64,000 bases of DNA from Cyrtodaria siliqua (lineage: Eukaryota > Mollusca > Bivalvia > Adapedonta > Hiatellidae): assembly GCA_037043455.1 (NCBI GenBank), contig JAWPHD010000095.1, positions 310,001 to 374,000 on the forward strand, read 5' to 3'. Under the pieces are notes generated by a model. It was not told the DNA's origin, did no database searches, and was given only the letters and a program-made list of their open reading frames with translations. This document shows, piece by piece, positions 60,965 through 64,000 of this stretch (positions are counted from its first letter, which is position 1; the number at the start of each line of letters is the position of its first letter). The translations under genes were made by a program, and so were the position numbers.

Positions 60965-61012
60965 ACATAGTGCCTCTGTAGTCCCTTTAAAGAAAGGTGT
61001 ATCTACATCTAT

Positions 61013-61534
61013 TCACGCTATTGGCACGTACGCTACCGACTTATTTAACAACATACACGGTGACTGTTTACCTACCAACTGGTCATCCGTAACTAAACTA
61101 CGCTGAACTACCATCCCTGTACAACCTGTATCCCTCATTACAATTACTTTCGTGCCATTCACTCTACCATCTGCCGTTGGAAGATTTGCATACGAAAAAA
61201 GACATGTTCCGATCTTCGCCACTACGCCATCCGATCTAACACAACAGCTACTACTCTCGGTTTTAATAACCGGACTATTACTACCTCTGCCTCTACCTCT
61301 AACTCGGTTTTGACCACCTCTACTTCTACCGAAATTCCATGGGTTGTTAAAACCTTGATTCGGACTACCTACATTGTTGTCCAGTCTACTATTGTCACTA
61401 AAAGTGTCTACGACAGCGGATACTTTCACCGCTTTCCTACACTCATGTGAAGTATGATTCCCATTACACTGACGACAACGAATAAAAGGTCTACCTATGT
61501 TGTTACCACTATTGCTACTTCCTCTAGCACCCAT
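61013..61534 (-). pseudogene. Ty3 gag nucleocapsid and protease
   Basis: A zinc-knuckle variant (CRQCNGNHTSHEC, CX2CX3HX4C) is followed by an RG-rich stretch (GRSRGGQNRVRGRGRG) and an aspartic protease active site (VMRDTGCTGMVVQRSL). It is frame-shifted relative to the gag core upstream. Confidence 0.8.
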
Positions 61535-61548
61535 CGAACTACCTCCTC

Positions 61549-62160
61549 CTATATAGATTCCACTCTGGACTTTCTGTTTAATACTATGATCGTCCCCTTG
61601 CCTCTTAAAGTTTTGTCTTTCGACACTACATTATGAGCTCCACCTCTAGCCTCGGCAAACTGATCTGCTCGTGTTGCCATTGCATCTACACTAGTTAGTT
61701 TTCGTTCTTTCAAAAATAATAACAGATCTCTACTACAAACATTGAATAGCTGGTCCCGCAACAAGAAATCTATGAGGCCTTGATAAGTCTGCGCTACCTT
61801 CCCTAACTCCAATCATCTATCTAAGTAATTTCTAGACCTACTAATGAACTGAATAAATGACTCGCCTTTCTCAGACAAACAAGCTCTAAACCGCTTTCTA
61901 AAACCTTTTTCAGTAAACTCAAATCTCTTTAGCAGAGCATCCTTTAACTTGTCATAGTCAAGAGAATCTACACTAGGTAATCTAGAAAATACATCTAAGG
62001 CCTTGCCTCCCAATGACACACTTAAATGAACTGCCCACTTATCCATGGTTCATTCCTGTAACTCAGCATAACGTTCAAACCGTAACAAGTAACTGTCCAT
62101 GTTATCTTTGTCAGCATTAAAGTATGTAACTTCGGACATTTTAACTTCCCAGAATAACTA
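61549..62160 (-). pseudogene. Ty3 gag core
   Basis: Fragments include DKDNMDSYLLRFERYAE, DKWAVHLSVSLGGKALDVF and FRACLSEKGESFIQFISRSR, then VSKDKTLRGKG. These match the retrotransposon gag capsid region ('WxxxLxxxLxGxA', 'RRFRxxxxxxxExFxxFxxRL'). Stops around 62050 and 61813 break it. Confidence 0.78.
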
Positions 62161-62279
62161 TTTTTCCCTACAGTTTTACTGTCCTTACTGTCTATATTAG
62201 CTGCTTCAAACTCTAAAGCTAACTTATGATCAAACGCTGCTTTCTCCATCACTATCTCTATCTTAGCCTTAGCTAGTCT

Positions 62280-62639
62280 ACCATCTGTTTCGAACCTCGC
62301 ATGTTCTAACTCTTGCTTCTCCCTTACTATTCTACTTTATAATTCCAACTTTTCCTTATCATCATCTCGCTTCTCTTTAGCTAATCTTCTTTCTAATTCA
62401 AGTTTCTCTGTAGCTAATCTACTTTCTAATTCTAGCTTCTCTTTAGCTAATCTACTTTCTACTTCTAACCTATCTCTTTCTTTATCTCTTTCCTGCTTTG
62501 CTAATTCTCTGTCCTTAAGTCTAAATTCCCTTTCCCTAGCCTGTTCGTCTCTAACAAAGTTTCTAAGCTCCTCTCCAGCATACCCTAACTCCTAACCCAT
62601 ATCTGTAAGTTCCTTTATGGACGTCATGGTTATAGACAT
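62280..62639 (-). pseudogene. Ty3 gag N-terminal coiled coil
   Basis: The same charged repeat as at 44106-44426 (ESRLAKEKLELESRLAT), starting at SITMTSI. A TAG near 62594 interrupts MG-ELGYAGEEL, and another stop lies near 62340. Confidence 0.75.
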
Positions 62640-62934
62640 TGTGGAATACTCACTACAATAACTAGAATACACAAATCACTAATAATTCTACTCTACTAAC
62701 TACTAATGGTAAGTCACTGTGTCCTCTGTAAATACAGGGGCATCATCATAGGACAAGGTACATACACATTTGTACTAGCGCTAACAACTAACGGTTATGT
62801 ATAGATATTATCTAGCTTCCACAATACATATACACTACATAACATATCTATATTTGATATTGGACATAAACCTTAAACAATCATAGAAATGTGTATAACA
62901 TGTACATGTTTCTATGTTTCTATTCTGCTCAGTT

Positions 62935-63380
62935 ATATAGATAGATAGATAGATATTTTATTCAAACATAAGACATTACGCCCAACAGTTCACATGCAAA
63001 TAGTACATACATATAAACATGTATATCAAATACACACACTATTTTCCAGTTAATGACAATTTGTATAATTTCATAGGTGAGTTTCAAGATCATCTGTATA
63101 TGTTACTAGTTAAAAAGTATTTGACAACTATTAAGTATATGTGTTTAATATATATTCTTAAATTAATATCCTAAGTACTGATCAGAACACATTTATATCT
63201 GTGGACAAAAATGGAGAAAAGTGGTATTTATTTATAAAACATGTCGTCTCTTCTTTTAAAACTTTTACAAATGAAAACGGAGAGTTTCTTTAATAAACTC
63301 TTGTTTTCTGTTGTCATAAGTTCAATAAATTTTGGTATGTTTGGCCGTTTCCAAAAATATTTGTAAACATATTCTTTTCT
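62935..63380 (-). mobile_element. LINE 3' end inserted at the gag/LTR boundary
   Basis: Minus-oriented LINE tail ending in an (ATAG)n microsatellite (62937-62957), matching 44697-45147. It joins the LTR at tattcttttct|agtggttgg and replaces the first 16 or so LTR bases and the primer-binding region. Confidence 0.75.
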
Positions 63381-64000
63381 AGTGGTTGGGGCTAACTCAG
63401 GAAAGAATCAATGACGGTAAATGCATTTACATAAGTTTAATGCAACTTTTAAAATATGTTAAATATATATACAATTATCAAAAAAACAACAAGCGAATAC
63501 ACATATGAAATATGAAAAGAATGTTATCATGAACGTTTAAGACGGTCTTAGTATTATCGCAAATACTGAATGTGTCGACTTTTATATACGACACTAAAGT
63601 GTTGTTAAAGTTATAACAATGTTGATCTATGATCTAGCGCGATAACTGTGATGCGCGAGAGCTCATGAAGATGATGATGCGCGTATCCAATGAGTGATTG
63701 TCATCAAATGCCTTCTATAAGGGTTGATGACGCTATGTGTATGATGATTAACCTCCACTGAGGTTGTGGATGATGTTCCTTCACCGAGGACTGATAACGG
63801 GCCCACCTCGTGTCCGTGGGGTTGTCACTACTTGAACCTGGCCATGTTGCGCATGTACGGGGACCGTCTCCACCGCTCTTAACGTTTTGCGTGGAAGCTT
63901 AGCTCCACTCCGCAAGGCTTATATCCAAACCTGGATGGCTTATATCCAACCCTGGATGGCTTAGGCACATATTGCATGTGAATTTGGCCGTCCAACTCCT
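63381..64000 (-). mobile_element. Ty3/gypsy 5' LTR, running off the window
   Basis: It matches 58131-58510. It differs by carrying about 255 extra bases (63649-63903, with gatgatgatgcgcg-type repeats) between gatctagcgcgataact and tccactccgcaaggc, and by having one fewer 22-bp repeat. Its other end lies beyond the window. Confidence 0.78.

Overview
This window is animal nuclear DNA, most likely from a bivalve or related mollusc. That taxonomic call is an inference: the DNA is AT-rich, genes are split into small exons by long introns, and the repeat families (reverse-transcriptase tails, GGCGTC-containing inverted-repeat elements, an integrase-before-RT Ty3 element) are of kinds I associate with bivalve genomes. 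No prokaryotic operon, CRISPR array, rRNA or tRNA was recognised.

The host gene runs on the + strand through nearly the whole window and is seen only as internal exons. Its first visible part (1811-15560) is seven exons whose splice phases all join. Spliced, they give an LRP-type EGF domain, a complete six-bladed YWTD (LDLR class B) beta-propeller of about 274 residues, and a second EGF domain, which is the standard EGF-propeller-EGF module of LDLR/LRP receptors. The last of these exons ends in phase 1 with G, so it can splice directly to the next block.

The second part (about 25245-58114) is a 33 kb tandem array. It holds 22 copies of one 123-bp, phase 1-1 exon, each coding for a 41-residue calcium-binding EGF (cbEGF) domain with its own splice sites. 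The basic genomic unit is about 1.44 kb. All 22 exons are open and 131 of 132 cysteines are kept. The array carries signs of repeated duplication: a 2.86-kb dimer copied once, a 2.6-kb dimer copied once, and a shared 0.28-kb intronic deletion marking three units. If all exons are used, this adds about 902 residues to a long extracellular rod behind the propeller.

The introns hold many mobile elements. A Penelope-like (PLE) reverse transcriptase lies at about 22.4-24.5 kb on the minus strand. At least eight shorter repeats elsewhere, in both orientations, are its truncated 3' ends. A 2.3-kb inverted-repeat element (7993-10312) carries (GGCGTC)n, a 190-bp repeat and a long pyrimidine-tract minisatellite. 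Two array introns carry insertions bounded by direct repeats. A composite of a truncated LINE and the 5' gag of a Ty3 element splits the array at 44.0-45.9 kb.

The window ends in a decayed Ty3/gypsy element on the minus strand (58115 to beyond 64000) that interrupts the unit after EGF exon 22. Its order is gag, protease, integrase, then a short RT/RNase H remnant and the LTR, the Gmr1-like arrangement with integrase ahead of RT. Whether the host gene continues past it cannot be seen here.
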